Positions 1 to 7,174 of a stretch of DNA of 63,112 nucleotides are shown here, piece after piece; the first letter of the stretch is position 1; each line of letters begins with the position of its first letter. A program made the translations under genes and the position numbers. Under the pieces are notes generated by a model, which saw only the letters and a list, made by a program, of their open reading frames with translations, had not been told where the DNA came from and did not search any database. The stretch covers positions 1 to 63,112 of the forward strand of contig DAOTXN010000144.1 of NCBI GenBank assembly GCA_034435435.1, written 5' to 3'. This DNA comes from DAOTXN01 sp034435435 (GTDB lineage: Bacteria > Chloroflexota > Anaerolineae > S140-20).

Positions 1-56
1 TACATTTGCTTAATTGCGTCTTTTATGGCACGATACCTGCGTCGGTTGTCACTCAT
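1..56 (-). CDS. Transposase, N-terminal fragment (IS4-like), runs off left edge
   Basis: The minus strand opens an ATG at 56 and reads MSDNRRRYRAIKDAIKQM to the window edge, giving only 18 residues. An AAGGAG ribosome site lies 6 nt upstream. The Arg-rich RRRYRAIK opening resembles the start of transposases of the IS4/IS701 type found in Chloroflexota and Cyanobacteria; that match is from memory of the family. The start codon lies inside a long hairpin (51-101). The rest of the gene is outside the window, so intactness cannot be judged. Confidence 0.5.
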   Translation of the reverse strand, partial: MSDNRRRYRAIKDAIKQM

Positions 57-101
57 AGTATGCTCCTTGCTCTTTCGTTGGAGCTTTAGCATACTATGAG
101 T
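51..101. repeat. Inverted repeat at the transposase start
   Basis: Positions 51-64 (ACTCATAGTATGCT) are the exact reverse complement of 88-101, and the inner arms GCTCC (62-66) and GGAGC (80-84) extend the stem. The hairpin covers the transposase ATG and ribosome site. Such a structure could limit translation from read-through transcripts, as known for some insertion sequences. It could also simply lie near the element's end. Confidence 0.7.
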
Positions 102-166
102 CAACCTTTAAAAAAAGTGTCCGGTAGTGAATCCAAGTGGAATTCTTGATCGTTGAGCAAGAAAAC

Positions 167-224
167 AACCACAGATTTCACCGATTCCCCTTTTCAATCC
201 GTGTAATCGGTGAAATCTGTGGTT
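167..224. repeat. Palindromic intergenic repeat, 20-bp perfect arms
   Basis: Positions 167-186 are the exact reverse complement of 205-224, separated by 18 nt. The arm motif ACCACAGATTTCACCGATT is of the short-palindrome type scattered between genes in many Chloroflexota and Cyanobacteria. It sits upstream of the MFS gene at 278 and could form a strong RNA hairpin in either direction. Confidence 0.8.
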
Positions 225-277
225 AGTCTTCTTGGTTCGGGCTAGGTTGGGTTAGAGGATACTTCAGAGGAGGTCGA

Positions 278-1675
278 ATGGTACAGAATCAAAATTTGCG
301 CGGGATGAAGACCTTTTTGACGATTTGGTTGGGACAACTTGTTTCGTTGATCGGCTCCGGGTTGACCGCCTTTGGGATGGGGGTGTGGCTGTATCAAGAA
401 ACCGGCTCAGTGACACTGTTTGCGCTGAATAGCCTGTTTTTTATTCTGCCCCAAATGCTCTTTTCACCCTTCGCCGGTGCGCTGGTGGACCGCTGGGATC
501 GCCGGCGGGCGATGATTCTCAGCGACGCCGGCGCGGGGATGAGTACGTTGTTCCTGGCCGCGCTGCTATGGAGTGGACGGTTGGAGGTGTGGCACGTCTA
601 TCTGGCGACTACGACCAACGCGTTGTTTGGCGCTTTCCAATGGCCGGCCTACTCGGCCTCGACCACGCTGCTCGTGCCCAAAAAGCACCTGGGTCGCGCC
701 GGGGGCATGGTCCAGATCGGCGAGGCGGTCTCACAGTTGATCTCGCCCGCGTTGGCGGGGATGCTGCTGGTGTCCATCGGCTTGAAGGGCATTATGCTGA
801 TTGACTTTGGGACGTTCGCCTTTGCGGTCTTGACCCTGCTCATCGTGCACATCCCGCGCCCTGCAACGTCGGCCGAAAGCGCGGCTGCCAAAGGGTCGCT
901 GTGGAGCGAGGCCGCTTTTGGCTGGAAATACATCCGCTCCCGACCAGGGCTGTTCGGGCTGCTCATTTTTTTCTCCATCGGTAACTTTTTGGGGGGCATG
1001 CTCTCTCCATTGCTCATCCCTATGATACTGGACCTGTCCTCACCCGATGTGATGGGATATGTAGCCTCTATCGTCGGTGTGGGCATGTTGGCCGGCACGC
1101 TGGTGATGAGCGCCTGGGGCGGTCCGCAACGCCGGGTGATGGGCATATTGGGTTTTGAAGCCATTGCAGGCATGTTGATCGTTGTGATGGGGATACAGGC
1201 GTCAATTCCATTGATTGCAGCCATGATGTTCGGCGTGATGTTTTGCATGCCCATCGTGAACGGCTGTAGCCAGGCTCTATGGCAAAGCAAAGTCAAACCG
1301 GACTTGCAGGGACGGGTGTTCGCCGTGCGGCGCATGATTGCCATGGCTGCGTCGCCGCTGGCCTACGTCGTCGTCGGTCCGCTGGCCGATGGGGTATTCG
1401 AGCCGCTGATGGCCGCCGACGGACCGCTGAGTGCGAGCGTTGGGCGGGTCATCGGCAGCGGGCCGGGGCGCGGCTATGGGCTGATGTTCATGGTGATGGG
1501 CGGATTGCTGCTCGTGACGGCGGCCGTAGCCTATCTGTACCCGCGCATTCGATTCGTCGAGGACGAATTACCCGATGTCGTCGCCGAGGCAGCGCAAAAA
1601 ACGGAAATCGGTCCGGCGGGTGAGCACAGAGAGAGGTTGGAAAGCTGGGAGCCGGTCGGCGCGTCGTCTAGTTGA
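278..1675 (+). CDS. MFS transporter, macrolide-efflux-like
   Basis: A 465-residue multi-pass membrane protein of the major facilitator superfamily, closest in style to the MFS_3 / MefA-type drug exporters. The inter-helix 2-3 motif appears as GALVDRWDRRRAM near residues 67-79, followed by about ten further hydrophobic segments. ATG 278 follows an AGAGGAGG ribosome site. It is a distant relative of the MFS protein at 3249 (both carry a VDRWxRR loop and a shared FAxLVGQAVSLxGS-like first helix), so the pair may come from an old duplication. The substrate cannot be told from sequence. The C-terminal ~35 residues are hydrophilic and likely cytoplasmic. Confidence 0.85.
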   Translation: MVQNQNLRGMKTFLTIWLGQLVSLIGSGLTAFGMGVWLYQETGSVTLFALNSLFFILPQMLFSPFAGALVDRWDRRRAMILSDAGAGMSTLFLAALLWSGRLEVWHVYLATTTNALFGAFQWPAYSASTTLLVPKKHLGRAGGMVQIGEAVSQLISPALAGMLLVSIGLKGIMLIDFGTFAFAVLTLLIVHIPRPATSAESAAAKGSLWSEAAFGWKYIRSRPGLFGLLIFFSIGNFLGGMLSPLLIPMILDLSSPDVMGYVASIVGVGMLAGTLVMSAWGGPQRRVMGILGFEAIAGMLIVVMGIQASIPLIAAMMFGVMFCMPIVNGCSQALWQSKVKPDLQGRVFAVRRMIAMAASPLAYVVVGPLADGVFEPLMAADGPLSASVGRVIGSGPGRGYGLMFMVMGGLLLVTAAVAYLYPRIRFVEDELPDVVAEAAQKTEIGPAGEHRERLESWEPVGASSS

Positions 1676-1709
1676 GCGAGTCTCGCTGTCGCTAAAATCA
1701 TCCAAATAC

Positions 1710-1752
1710 CATCCAAATGGATGTTGACGGGATGGCAGTAGTATGGTATAAT
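1710..1752 (+). promoter_or_regulatory. Promoter and candidate operator of the RHH-GNAT-MFS operon
   Basis: TTGACG (1724-1729) and TATAAT (1747-1752) are 17 nt apart. Abutting the -35 box is the palindrome CATCCAAATGGATG (1710-1723), and its half CATCCAAAT also occurs as a direct repeat at 1699-1707. A small ribbon-helix-helix protein is the first gene downstream, so self-repression through this palindrome is a natural reading (inference). Confidence 0.7.
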
Positions 1753-1793
1753 CCTGGAAATCACCATCCACACGGAAGGAAGGAGGATGAGCA

Positions 1794-2180
1794 ATGGCTG
1801 ACAGTGAGAAAATAACCATCAATCTGAGTGTCGTAGATTTGGGACAGGTGGACCTGCTGGTCGAGCAAGGTCTGTATTCCAGCCGCTCCGATTTCATCCG
1901 CACGGCTATCCGCAACCAAATCAACGCCCACGCAGAGGTCGTCCAACAGACGGTCGTGCGGAAGCAGATCGTGATTGGAGTGCTGACGTACAGCCGGTCA
2001 GACCTAGAACGTAAGCGAGAGGCCGGAGAGCGATTGGACATCAACGTCGTGGGGATGGTGCACCTGGGCAAAGACGTGACGCCCGAATTGGCCCGCGAGA
2101 CCATCCAATCGCTGCGGATTTACGGAACCCTGCGCGCGAGCGAGGCGATCAAAGAAGCGCTGGCAGACCGCATCAAGTGA
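1794..2180 (+). CDS. Ribbon-helix-helix (CopG/ParD-like) regulator
   Basis: A 128-residue protein. The first ~50 residues show a ribbon-helix-helix pattern: an alternating strand KITINLSVVDLG, then VDLLVEQGLYSSRSDFIRTAIR, where the SRSDFIR turn is typical of the family. The last ~75 residues form an extra domain of unknown role that could be a ligand-sensing or oligomerisation part, as in NikR-type regulators. I see no metal-binding His cluster. ATG 1794 follows AAGGAGGATGAGCA. It is first in a three-gene unit with an acetyltransferase and an exporter, which suggests it controls a resistance or export response. Confidence 0.75.
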   Translation: MADSEKITINLSVVDLGQVDLLVEQGLYSSRSDFIRTAIRNQINAHAEVVQQTVVRKQIVIGVLTYSRSDLERKREAGERLDINVVGMVHLGKDVTPELARETIQSLRIYGTLRASEAIKEALADRIK

Positions 2181-2202
2181 GACCGACCGGGAGGAAAGCG
2201 AG

Positions 2203-3231
2203 ATGACCAAAAATGAACATCCAGACAGTTTGCCAAAAGACTTGATCGCCCGTGCGGCGGCGATAGACGAGTTGGAAGTTATCGCCGCTCTATTAAACGC
2301 CTACACCGAGGAACTCATGGGAATACCCAAGTTTTCGCTTCAAGACCTGCGCAATCTGGTGACGACGCCGGGGTTCGACCTGCAAACATCCACCCGCGTT
2401 GTGCTCTCGCCCGGTGGAGAGATCGCCGGGGCGATCCTGGTGTGGGACCTGGCCTCGCCTCCCGTGCATCCCAGTGTGTTTGGGGCGGTGCACACCGACT
2501 TTCGGCGGCGGGGCATCGGAACGTACTTGATGCATTGGGCGATAGGGCGCGCCCGACAGGCGATTGACCGCGCGCCCGAAGATGTGCGCGTGTCGATACT
2601 CTTTACTTCCTCGGCCACCCACCAGCCTACGGTACGCCTGTTTGAAAAGCTGAAGATAAAGCTCATTCGCTATTCGTTGCTCATGGCCATCGAGCTGGAC
2701 CAGGCTCCCCCCACGCCGAGCTGGCCCGACGGGCTGAGGATCTGCACCTTCCAGGACTATAACGATTTACGCGCGGTGCGGCGTGCGCTCACCGATGCTT
2801 TTCGAGACCATTGGGGCTACGTCGAGACCTCGGAAGAAGAAGGGCTGGCGCGATTGCAACACCGCATAGAAAATGACGCGCACTTTGATCCGACGTTGTG
2901 GGTCCTGGCGCTGGACGGGGATGAAATCGCGGGCGTGGCGCTGTGCCATCCCACGACCGGCACGGACCCGGATATGGGCTTTGTCCAGCAGTTGGGTGTG
3001 CGACGTCCGTGGAGACGCCAGGGCCTCGCGCTGGCTTTATTACACCACGCCTTTGGCGAGTTCTATCGGCGCGGCAAGAAACGGGTCGGTCTGGGCGTAG
3101 ATGCCGATAGTCTGACCGGTGCGACACGATTATACGAAAAGGCCGGGATGCACGCTGTGCAACAGCTCGCCATGTATGAAAAAGAACTGCGCCCCGGCAA
3201 AGAACTGGGTGTCCAATCGGCAGGCCATTAA
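2203..3231 (+). CDS. Tandem GNAT-family N-acetyltransferase
   Basis: A 342-residue protein with two GNAT folds. The first spans roughly residues 12-160, with the acetyl-CoA loop DFRRRGIGTYLMHWA near 105-120. The second spans 180-335, with VRRPWRRQGLALALLHHAF near 265-285 and the C-terminal TRLYEKAGM strand. Two-domain GNATs of this layout include mycothiol synthase-like and aminoglycoside or peptide acetyltransferases; nothing here fixes the acceptor. It starts 22 nt after the RHH gene and is followed 17 nt later by an MFS exporter. Modify-then-export of a small molecule is a reasonable but unproven reading. Confidence 0.8.
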   Translation: MTKNEHPDSLPKDLIARAAAIDELEVIAALLNAYTEELMGIPKFSLQDLRNLVTTPGFDLQTSTRVVLSPGGEIAGAILVWDLASPPVHPSVFGAVHTDFRRRGIGTYLMHWAIGRARQAIDRAPEDVRVSILFTSSATHQPTVRLFEKLKIKLIRYSLLMAIELDQAPPTPSWPDGLRICTFQDYNDLRAVRRALTDAFRDHWGYVETSEEEGLARLQHRIENDAHFDPTLWVLALDGDEIAGVALCHPTTGTDPDMGFVQQLGVRRPWRRQGLALALLHHAFGEFYRRGKKRVGLGVDADSLTGATRLYEKAGMHAVQQLAMYEKELRPGKELGVQSAGH

Positions 3232-3248
3232 GGATAGGTAGGCGACAG

Positions 3249-4547
3249 ATGAATCCGGTCAATCCCCCTCGCTCTCTCAGGTCGTTTTTCGTGATCTGGA
3301 CCGGCCAGGCCGTCTCGCTCTTGGGCAGTCAACTGGTCCAATTTGCGCTGATCTGGTGGCTGACCCAGAAGACCGGTTCGGCCACGGTGCTGGCGACGGC
3401 ATCTCTGGTCGGTCTGCTACCCCAAGTTTTCTTTGGCCCTATCGCTGGGACGCTGGTCGATCGCTGGAACCGGCGGGTCACCATGATCGTGGCCGACGGC
3501 GTCATCGCGCTGGCGACGGTGGGATTGGCCGGGTTGTTCCTGGCCGACATGGCCCAGGTGTGGCACGTCTACCTGCTGATGTTCGTCCGCGCCGTGGCGG
3601 GGGGCTTTCACTGGCCAGCGATGGCCGCCTCGACCTCGCTGATGGTGCCCCAGGAACACCTCACGCGCATTCAGGGCTTGAATCAAACGCTACAGGGCGG
3701 GCTGAATATCGTCTCGGCGCCGTTGGGCGCGCTCTTGTTGGAGGTACTGCCGCTGCAAGGCGTGCTCGCCATCGACGTGCTGACGGCCCTCATCGCCATC
3801 ACATCGCTTTTGTTCGTTGCGATTCCCCAGCCGCAGCGCCGCGAGACGCCCCAGACAGGCGCCCATAGTCAATCATCCGTGTGGGCCGAGATGGCCGAAG
3901 GGTTACGATATGTGCGGGCCTGGCCGGGGCTGTTGATGATCTTGTTGATGGCGCTCGTCATCAACATGGTGCTTACGCCAGCCTCGTCGCTGGAGCCGAT
4001 TTTGGTCACAGAGCATTTTCACGGCGGGGCTTTGCAGTTGGGTTGGTTACAGTCGGCCTTTGGCGTCGGCGTCCTGCTCGGCGGCATCACGCTCGGTGTT
4101 TGGGGCGGCTTTCGGCGGCGCATCTATACGTCGCTGCTCGGCTTGCTCGGCATTGGCGCGGCCTTTTTAATCGTTGGCTTGGCGCCGGCGTCGGCCTATG
4201 CGCTGGCCGTGGGCGGGATGTTTCTCGGCGGCGTTATGATGCCGATCGCCAACGGCCCTCTCTTTGCCGTGGTCCAGGCAGCGGTCGCGCCAGAGATGCA
4301 GGGGCGCGTGTTTACACTAATCGGCAGCGTGGCGACGGGTATGGCGCCGCTGGGCTTGATCGCAGCCGGACCGGTGGCCGACTTGCTGGGCGTGCGCACC
4401 TGGTTTGTGTTCGGCGGCGTGATAACCGCGCTCATGGGAGGCCTCGGATTCTTCCTGCCGGCCGTGGTGAGCGTCGAAGAAAATCGGGCCGGGGCCGTGA
4501 TAGATCAGATGGACGGGCAAACATCGGCGGCGGCGCCGATGGGATAA
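3249..4547 (+). CDS. MFS transporter, macrolide-efflux-like
   Basis: A 432-residue major facilitator protein with about 12 hydrophobic segments and the loop motif GTLVDRWNRRVTM near residues 62-74. Its length and pattern fit the MFS_3 / MefA-type exporters. It is the last gene of the RHH-GNAT-MFS unit, 17 nt after the acetyltransferase, with ribosome site GGATAGGTAGGCGAC. A good intrinsic terminator lies about 175 nt downstream. Export of a drug or an acetylated metabolite is likely from family knowledge; the exact substrate is unknown. Confidence 0.85.
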   Translation: MNPVNPPRSLRSFFVIWTGQAVSLLGSQLVQFALIWWLTQKTGSATVLATASLVGLLPQVFFGPIAGTLVDRWNRRVTMIVADGVIALATVGLAGLFLADMAQVWHVYLLMFVRAVAGGFHWPAMAASTSLMVPQEHLTRIQGLNQTLQGGLNIVSAPLGALLLEVLPLQGVLAIDVLTALIAITSLLFVAIPQPQRRETPQTGAHSQSSVWAEMAEGLRYVRAWPGLLMILLMALVINMVLTPASSLEPILVTEHFHGGALQLGWLQSAFGVGVLLGGITLGVWGGFRRRIYTSLLGLLGIGAAFLIVGLAPASAYALAVGGMFLGGVMMPIANGPLFAVVQAAVAPEMQGRVFTLIGSVATGMAPLGLIAAGPVADLLGVRTWFVFGGVITALMGGLGFFLPAVVSVEENRAGAVIDQMDGQTSAAAPMG

Positions 4548-4721
4548 AAAGTTAGCCATCGATGGCCGCCACGCCGGACACGGCTACGTCTTTCGGGGCG
4601 GAAACGGCGAGTGGTGGTCCAGACCGCTCAGTATGAGCAATCCACAACCCATTTTCGACGCACTCGCGGCGCTGGGCTATCTCGGCGGCGATTCGTAGTT
4701 CGGAAAGCGTGGCTTTGGCAA

Positions 4722-4759
4722 GGCGGGGCTCGTCGTTTCGGCGAGTCCCACCTTTTTTT
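4722..4759 (+). terminator. Intrinsic terminator of the MFS operon
   Basis: GGCGGGGCTCG (4722-4732) pairs with CGAGTCCCACC (4742-4752) with one mismatch and one wobble, and is followed directly by seven T residues (4753-4759). Confidence 0.75.
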
Positions 4760-4760
4760 A

Positions 4761-4788
4761 TTGCGTTCTGGTCAACTTGTGCTAGACT
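4761..4788 (+). promoter_or_regulatory. Possible promoter after the MFS terminator
   Basis: TTGCGT (4761-4766) and TAGACT (4783-4788) are 16 nt apart, directly after the terminator. It would read through two miniature elements into the gene at 5241. The match to consensus is moderate. Confidence 0.3.
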
Positions 4789-4803
4789 ATGGATGGTATT
4801 TTT

Positions 4804-5040
4804 CCCCTGGACGTAACTGCTCGGCCTGTGCAGATATGACAACGAATCAGCGGATTGAGCGAATCTGTGCCTCTCAGTTCGATGGCCTGAGCCCCACAGC
4901 CGCGCGGACCGTGGTCCCAGGCGATGCGACGCCTTCCCTCACTGCAGAACGCGGGCAGCCCCGGGACAGGGTTGGTCGACGCCATTCGGTCAATCCTGAA
5001 AATTCGTTGTCATATCCCCGTCTGAACAGTAACCCCTGGA
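4804..5040. mobile_element. Miniature inverted-repeat element A (IS66-type ends)
   Basis: The element body is 4813-5033 (221 bp). It starts GTAACTGCTCGGCC and ends with the degenerate complement TGAACAGTAAC. The arms continue with GATATGACAACGAAT (4833-4847), exactly complementary to 5002-5016. CCCCTGGA occurs on both sides (4804-4811 and 5033-5040), as expected of an 8-bp target duplication that overlaps the last base. Ends beginning GTAA with 8-bp duplications are characteristic of the IS66 family. No transposase reading frame is inside, so it is non-autonomous. Confidence 0.65.
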
Positions 5041-5050
5041 TAAATGGTTC

Positions 5051-5208
5051 TCGAAAACGTAACTGCTCAGCCCAAATGCGCAAAAGCGGCAAACCCAAAG
5101 CCATTCGACAGGATTCACAAGATTCACAGGATGGAATTCGTGGAAAAATCCTGTAAATCCTGTAAATCTTGTCCAAAGAGCTACCAGGGTGAGCAGTTAC
5201 TCGAAAAC
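5051..5208. mobile_element. Miniature inverted-repeat element B (IS66-type ends), 142 bp
   Basis: GTAACTGCTCA (5059-5069) and its exact complement TGAGCAGTTAC (5190-5200) bound a 142-bp element. TCGAAAAC is duplicated exactly on both sides (5051-5058 and 5201-5208). Inside is a second palindrome, 5107-5132 against 5148-5173 (22 of 26 positions complementary), made of GGATTCACA-type units. There is no coding capacity. Its right end is only 33 nt before the start of the gene at 5241. Confidence 0.8.
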
Positions 5209-5240
5209 CCCTGAAACTTGGGTGAGAGAGGAATAGACAC

Positions 5241-6233
5241 ATGGTCGATCTGGGCACAAGTTATATGGGACTGCAACTCAAAAATCCTGTGGTCCCCTCG
5301 GCCTCACCCTTTTCCCGCGAGATCGACCACATCAAAGTGATGGAAGACGCCGGGGCATCCGCCGTGGTGCTCTATTCGCTGTTTGAAGAACAGATGGGAC
5401 TCAAACCCGACGAGATGAAACACTTGTTCAATCAGGGCGCCAAGAGTCTGGCCGACGCGATGGGCTATTTCCCGGCCCAACACGAATACGCCCGCGATCC
5501 CGACGCTTACATGGAGCACGTGCGTCGAGCCAAGGAAGCCGTAGACATTCCCATCATTGCCAGCCTGAACGGCGCGAGCAAGGGCAGTTGGCTGGACTAT
5601 TCGAAAAAGATCGAACAGGCCGGCGCCGCTGGACTGGAGCTGAACATTTATTTCATCCCCACGACGAGCTTGTTATTTGGGCTGGACGTGGAGACCCTCT
5701 ACCTGGACATCCTCCAGTCGGTAAAGAGCCAGGTGAGCATCCCGGTCGCCGTCAAGCTCAGTCCCTTTTTCAGCTCGCTGCCCAACTTGGCCGACCGCCT
5801 GGCCGACCACGCCGACGCGCTGGTGTTGTTCAACCGCTTTTATCAGCCCGACATCGACGTGAAACGGCGCGAGGTGGTTTCGAGCTTGATGCTGAGCACA
5901 CCCGCCGACATGCGCCTGCCCCTGCGCTGGATCGCCATTCTCTACGGGCAGGTCGAGGCTTCCCTGGCTTTGACCACCGGCGTCCACTCAGGCCAGGACG
6001 TTCTAAAAGCAGTGATGGCCGGGGCCGACGTGGCTCACGTCTGTTCGGTGTTGCTCAAGGAGGGCCTGGGAAAAATCACCAAGATTCTCACCGAGCTGAC
6101 CCGCCTGATGGACGAGCTGGGCATTGAATCCATCGCGTCGGTCAAGGGCAGCCTGAGTCTGCAAAATCACGTCGAGCCGGCGGCCTTTGAGCGGGCCAGT
6201 TATATCAAGATGCTGAATAGCTACCGTCCGTGA
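5241..6233 (+). CDS. Dihydroorotate dehydrogenase-like flavoprotein
   Basis: A 330-residue TIM-barrel protein of the class 1 dihydroorotate dehydrogenase family. It opens DLGTSYMGLQLKNPVVPSAS and carries IIASLNGAS near residues 105-113. It ends with the phosphate-binding region VHSGQDVLKAVMAGADVAH near 250-268, consistent with FMN binding. The family's conserved NxSCPN segment, which precedes the active-site loop, reads NIYFIPTT here, so normal pyrimidine-pathway activity is doubtful. Proteins of this shape are usually labelled dihydroorotate dehydrogenase-like and often sit near central-metabolism genes. The likely start is ATG 5241, after GAGAGAGGAATAGACAC. Confidence 0.75.
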   Translation: MVDLGTSYMGLQLKNPVVPSASPFSREIDHIKVMEDAGASAVVLYSLFEEQMGLKPDEMKHLFNQGAKSLADAMGYFPAQHEYARDPDAYMEHVRRAKEAVDIPIIASLNGASKGSWLDYSKKIEQAGAAGLELNIYFIPTTSLLFGLDVETLYLDILQSVKSQVSIPVAVKLSPFFSSLPNLADRLADHADALVLFNRFYQPDIDVKRREVVSSLMLSTPADMRLPLRWIAILYGQVEASLALTTGVHSGQDVLKAVMAGADVAHVCSVLLKEGLGKITKILTELTRLMDELGIESIASVKGSLSLQNHVEPAAFERASYIKMLNSYRP

Positions 6234-6298
6234 TAAACCCAACAACGAACGAATGCCGACGGCAAGCGCCATATACGACTATGCGAAAAGGAGTCGAG

Positions 6299-7174
6299 AT
6301 GACAGATTGGCAGGATTATGCCGCCTATCGGCGCGGCGCCGAACATACGGTGGTCGGGACGCTGAAGGTATTGCAGGGACTGTTTAGCCCGCAACTGGAC
6401 AATCGCCGGGACATCCTGGTGTATCTCCCCCCCTCCTACGCCGGCGCGGATCGGCGCTATCCCGTGATTTACATGCACGACGGGCAGAACCTATTTGACC
6501 GGGCGACCAGCTTTGTCGGGGAATGGCAAGTAGACGAGACACTGGAGGCGTTGAGCGACGAGGGATGGGAAGCCATTGTCGTGGGCATCCCCCATACTCC
6601 CGGCCGGCGTTGGGACGAATACAGTCCTTTTCACGACGCGCGAAAGGGCGGCGGCTTGGGAGATGCGTATCTGGCCTTTGTCGTCGAGACGCTCAAACCA
6701 TTGATCGACCTCGACTTTCGCACCCGGCCCGACCGGGCATCTACCGGCATTCTGGGTTCCTCGATGGGCGGTCTGATCAGCCTGTACGCCTTTTTTCAGT
6801 ACCCGGAGATTTTTGGCTTTGCCGGCGTGATGAGTCCGGCTGTGTTTTTCGCCCACAGAGCGCTCTTGGACTATGTGAAATCGGTCGCTTCTGTGCCGGG
6901 CAAGCTCTACCTGGACGTAGGCGCGCGCGAGCTGTCTCACCAGCGGAGCGACCGGTTTTTGCTGCGCCTCCCCTCGCGGCGCTATTGCGCCGACGTGCGC
7001 CGTCTGCGCGATCTGCTGACTCGCAAGGGATACCGCCTGGGGCAAGACCTGCTTTACGTGGAAGAACCGGGCGCGCCGCACCACGAATCGGCCTGGGCGC
7101 GCCGGCTGCCGAACGCGCTGCGCTTCCTGCTGGCGGATCAGGGCGTCGCTGCGCGCGCGACGAGCGGCAGGTAG
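6299..7174 (+). CDS. Alpha/beta-hydrolase esterase (enterochelin-esterase-like)
   Basis: A 291-residue protein of the putative esterase (esterase D / Fes C-terminal) family. YLPPSYAG near residue 45, the oxyanion-side segment YMHDGQNLFD near 58-67, and the nucleophile elbow GSSMGG near 158-163 are visible. A late His lies in EPGAPHHESAW. I chose ATG 6299 because AAAAGGAG lies 6 nt upstream; upstream in-frame codons lack such a site. The natural ester is unknown. No signal peptide is seen, so it should be cytoplasmic. It overlaps the convergent amidase gene by 37 nt at its 3' end. Confidence 0.8.
   Translation: MTDWQDYAAYRRGAEHTVVGTLKVLQGLFSPQLDNRRDILVYLPPSYAGADRRYPVIYMHDGQNLFDRATSFVGEWQVDETLEALSDEGWEAIVVGIPHTPGRRWDEYSPFHDARKGGGLGDAYLAFVVETLKPLIDLDFRTRPDRASTGILGSSMGGLISLYAFFQYPEIFGFAGVMSPAVFFAHRALLDYVKSVASVPGKLYLDVGARELSHQRSDRFLLRLPSRRYCADVRRLRDLLTRKGYRLGQDLLYVEEPGAPHHESAWARRLPNALRFLLADQGVAARATSGR

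Noticed and set aside
4611..5156. A 181-codon frame across 4611-5156
   Set aside because: It crosses the MFS terminator and both miniature elements, its product has no family look, and its composition is that of non-coding repeats.
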